Shown here piece by piece: positions 5,170 to 6,419 of a DNA stretch of 6,419 nucleotides. Position 1 is the first letter of the stretch. Every line of letters begins with the position of its first letter. The notes below the pieces were generated by a model. It ran no database searches, was not told where the DNA came from, and worked only from the letters and a program-made list of their open reading frames with translations. The position numbers and the translations under genes were made by a program. The DNA comes from Candidatus Nitrosopolaris rasttigaisensis (lineage in GTDB: Archaea; Thermoproteota; Nitrososphaeria; Nitrososphaerales; Nitrososphaeraceae): the NCBI GenBank assembly GCA_933226995.1, contig CAKOFP010000039.1, forward strand, positions 1 through 6,419, given 5' to 3'.

Positions 5170-5217
5170 GAAGAAAACTATTATGAATACTGAATGCCAT
5201 AGAAGAAACTAAGGATG
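5170..5217 (+). repeat. Direct repeats GAAGAAAACTA / GAAGAAACTAAGGATG
   Basis: GAAGAAAACTA at 5170-5180 and GAAGAAACTAAGGATG at 5202-5217 lie 32 bases apart. The second nearly matches, with one A fewer, the sequence just before and including the cupin_5 start codon on the minus strand (4574-4558, GAAGAAAACTAAGGATG). After each plus-strand copy the frame closes within about ten codons, so no gene follows. They may be copied initiation regions or a shared regulatory element. Confidence 0.4.
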
Positions 5218-5230
5218 GAGTTTCACGTAC

Positions 5231-5243
5231 GTCTAAAATAGAC
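5231..5243 (-). repeat. Short hairpin GTCTA-AAA-TAGAC after the secreted-protein gene
   Basis: A 5-bp perfect stem with a 3-base loop lies 18 bases beyond the stop of the secreted-protein gene. Its arms match the core of the 20-bp palindrome at 2587-2606. No long T-run follows, so its role as a terminator is uncertain. Confidence 0.3.
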
Positions 5244-5261
5244 TATTGTCTTTATTATTAT

Positions 5262-5798
5262 CTACGCCTTTATAGTAAAAGTCGTATTTGCAGTGGATAA
5301 TTGCGTATTGTTACTAGTATTGTTTCTTACAGATGAGATTTGAGCTTTGTAAATTCCAGACTTAACTTGATTTGCATTAGTGTCCTTTTGGTCCCACTGA
5401 AATGTTTTTGATTCCATTGGTTTTAGTTCAGATATCACTTGTGCTGCAAGTAATCCTGCCTTTTGTCCAGTCTTGACATTTTCAATATTTAAACCTAGAA
5501 GTGAATCAGGAAATGCTAATGGAAACCTCAAGTTGTTTTTTATGGTGACAATGATTGTTTCTCCTGGAACGTAGGTTGGCTTATCTGTAGATATTTGCAA
5601 AGTGGAATTGTTGGTACCAGTGTGATTACGAGTAGCAATTGGGTTTATTTGATTTCCCGAAGATATACTATTATTTCCTGCATATATAACATGCAGCTGA
5701 CATTCGAAGAGGAGAGTAACAGACAACAAAAGAACTGGTACGATATATAACACCTTTTGGTTAACCATTGATCTTATTTTTAGATAGGTTCGTGTCAT
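5262..5798 (-). CDS. Secreted Ig-like protein next to a subtilase
   Basis: The 178-residue protein starts with a basic n-region and a hydrophobic core (VLYIVPVLLLSVTLLF, about residues 16-31), which is a signal peptide or membrane anchor. Residues 42-66 are rich in Asn, Thr and Ser. From about 67 the pattern STDKPTYVPGETI-x-VTIKNN, then LKPMESKTFQWDQKD, then SGIYKAQISS suggests a beta-sandwich Ig-like domain, recalling the BsuPI protease-inhibitor fold and related surface domains. About eight N-x-S/T sites, including residues 58, 63, 64, 159, 163 and 171, suit archaeal surface glycosylation. The ATG at 5798 is preceded by GGTGGTGGA; an ATG at 5768 is an alternative that still keeps the signal. 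It follows the protease gene on the same strand. An inhibitory or partner role is inference from position and fold. Confidence 0.75.
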   Translation of the reverse strand: MTRTYLKIRSMVNQKVLYIVPVLLLSVTLLFECQLHVIYAGNNSISSGNQINPIATRNHTGTNNSTLQISTDKPTYVPGETIIVTIKNNLRFPLAFPDSLLGLNIENVKTGQKAGLLAAQVISELKPMESKTFQWDQKDTNANQVKSGIYKAQISSVRNNTSNNTQLSTANTTFTIKA

Positions 5799-5897
5799 AT
5801 TAAATCCACCACCACTGTGTCATTTTCTGGATCTTTAAAATAACCGTATTTCATAGTTCCTGTTTTTCTTCCGCGACTAATTAAGGTCTTATTTCTG
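5795..5897 (-). pseudogene. Open frame after the protease stop, probable shifted C-terminus of the protease
   Basis: In a frame one base off that of the protease, sequence stays open through the protease stop region and ends TASRNKTLISRGRKTG, then a stretch finishing KDPENDTVVVDLI, with its TGA at 5797-5795. This TGA overlaps the ATG of the secreted-protein gene as ATGA, a typical coupled arrangement. Removing one base from the GGG (minus strand, 5918-5916) joins the protease, EPLLYIG, directly to this tail. The tail could equally be non-coding. Confidence 0.35.
5834..5843 (-). promoter_or_regulatory. Possible TATA box for the secreted-protein gene
   Basis: The minus strand reads TTATTTTAAA, centred about 40 bases before the ATG at 5798. 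This predicts a leader of about 14 bases carrying GGTGG. If the protease frame really extends to 5795, this element would lie inside coding sequence and the two genes might instead share one transcript. Confidence 0.3.
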
Positions 5898-6419
5898 CTA
5901 GCCGTGTGAGAAGCTCCCGATGTACAGTAGAGGTTCATTACCATGTGGATTGTTGAAATATCCATGACCATCTCCATTACAGACCGTTGATGCAGTACTT
6001 CCTAGAGATACAAGTGCACTACGTACTTGTGCTGGGGATGCAGTCGGATGTAAAGAATGGTAAAGCGCAGCAGCGCCAGTCACGAACGGTGCGGCCACAC
6101 TCGTTCCGCTTAATGTGGCGTAAGAGCTGCCAATATACGTAGTATGTATATTCACGCCCGGAGCGGCGATCGTTACTTTACTTCCAAAGTTGCTAAAGCT
6201 AGCCAATGAATCATCTGGTCCGTATGGAGTCTGAGGTCCCAGTCCACCACACTTGCCATCGCTATCAGCCATAGCGGCTACAGAGATAACGTTTGGGTTG
6301 CTAGCAGGAGACCATAATGACGCATCCTCTCCTGCATTTCCTGCTGCAACCACAAATGTCACACCAGCAGCGACAGAATTGTTAATAGCTGTGTCAAGAG
6401 CAAAAGAAGTACATTTGCA
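5898..6419 (-). CDS. Subtilisin-like serine protease (S8), C-terminal half, cut by the right edge
   Basis: The visible 173 codons read in from the window edge with ALDTAINNSVAAGVTFVVAAGN, a standard subtilase stretch whose Asn28 (visible numbering) forms the oxyanion hole. SPASNPNVISVAA, FSNFGSKVTIAAPGV and LSGTSVAAPFVTGAAAL follow; Ser107 in GTSVAAP is the nucleophile. The catalytic Asp and His, the propeptide and any signal lie outside the window. Met, common after GTS in bacterial subtilisins, is Val here, which many S8 members tolerate. The frame ends EPLLYIGSFSHG and TAG at 5900-5898, shortly after the final helix. Whether this is the natural end or a shift from a longer tail is discussed under the 5795-5897 frame. 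The protease is probably exported, judging from relatives and its secreted neighbour. Confidence 0.93.
   Translation of the reverse strand, partial: CKCTSFALDTAINNSVAAGVTFVVAAGNAGEDASLWSPASNPNVISVAAMADSDGKCGGLGPQTPYGPDDSLASFSNFGSKVTIAAPGVNIHTTYIGSSYATLSGTSVAAPFVTGAAALYHSLHPTASPAQVRSALVSLGSTASTVCNGDGHGYFNNPHGNEPLLYIGSFSHG

Larger units (their letters stand above)
4722..5261. other. Gene-poor spacer between the cupin_5 and secreted-protein genes
   Basis: No supported gene lies here. The stretch holds the third TTTGATGTT copy (4864-4872), loose inverted repeats at 4851-4858 with 4898-4905 and 4862-4870 with 4903-4911 (one mismatch), a broken plus-strand frame at 4818-4949, two GAAGAAA-type direct repeats at 5170-5212 and a small hairpin at 5231-5243. 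Very short frames such as 5061-5138 (plus, 25 codons) and 5159-5094 (minus, 21 codons, four Cys) are too small to call. Confidence 0.5.

Noticed and set aside
1..6419. TAG recoding (pyrrolysine-type) to explain TAG-interrupted frames
   Set aside because: The SDR, small membrane protein, secreted protein and protease frames all use TAG as their terminal stop, so TAG appears to be an ordinary stop here.

Overview
The window is AT-rich and looks like a chromosomal segment of an ammonia-oxidising archaeon of the Nitrososphaerales, possibly Nitrosocosmicus-like. This is an inference from family-level resemblance. The clues are a small Cys-rich zinc-ribbon protein of a type I associate with Nitrososphaeria, a SixA-like histidine phosphatase ending in a lysine-rich tail, a subtilase next to an Asn/Thr-rich secreted protein, TATA-like elements about 25-30 bases before start codons, little Shine-Dalgarno signal, and long gene-poor spacers. 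No mobile element, CRISPR array, tRNA or convincing rRNA is visible.

Layout. 1-190 (minus): N-terminal part of a multi-pass membrane protein running off the left edge; its start codon appears to be put out of frame by one extra T. 191-831: spacer with a GC-rich direct repeat and inverted repeats. 832-1674 (minus): complete classical short-chain dehydrogenase. 1675-2640: spacer with degraded or doubtful small frames, including a small membrane protein (2138-2383) whose better N-terminus lies in another frame. 2641-3875 (plus): a compact three-gene cluster encoding a coiled-coil protein with a poly-lysine tail, a SixA-like phosphatase also with a lysine-rich tail, and a zinc-ribbon protein. A perfect 20-bp palindrome and a TATA box placed for a leaderless transcript precede it. 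4060-4560 (minus): cupin_5 (DUF985) protein convergent with the cluster, with a plausible terminator hairpin between them. 4561-5261: spacer with inverted and direct repeats. 5262-5798 (minus): secreted Ig-like protein. 5898-6419 (minus): C-terminal half of a subtilisin-like protease cut by the right edge.

How the genes may work together. The coiled-coil, SixA-like and zinc-ribbon genes share strand and short gaps (33 and 14 bases), so they are probably co-transcribed; a phosphate-signalling or polyanion-related role is a guess from the phosphatase fold and the shared lysine tails. The protease and the secreted Ig-like protein form a second likely unit, perhaps enzyme and inhibitor or partner.

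The most notable cross-cutting observation is that three frames (near 190, 2159 and 5917) would each become a longer, sensible protein if one base were removed from a homopolymer. Either assembly overcalls or real decay could explain this.
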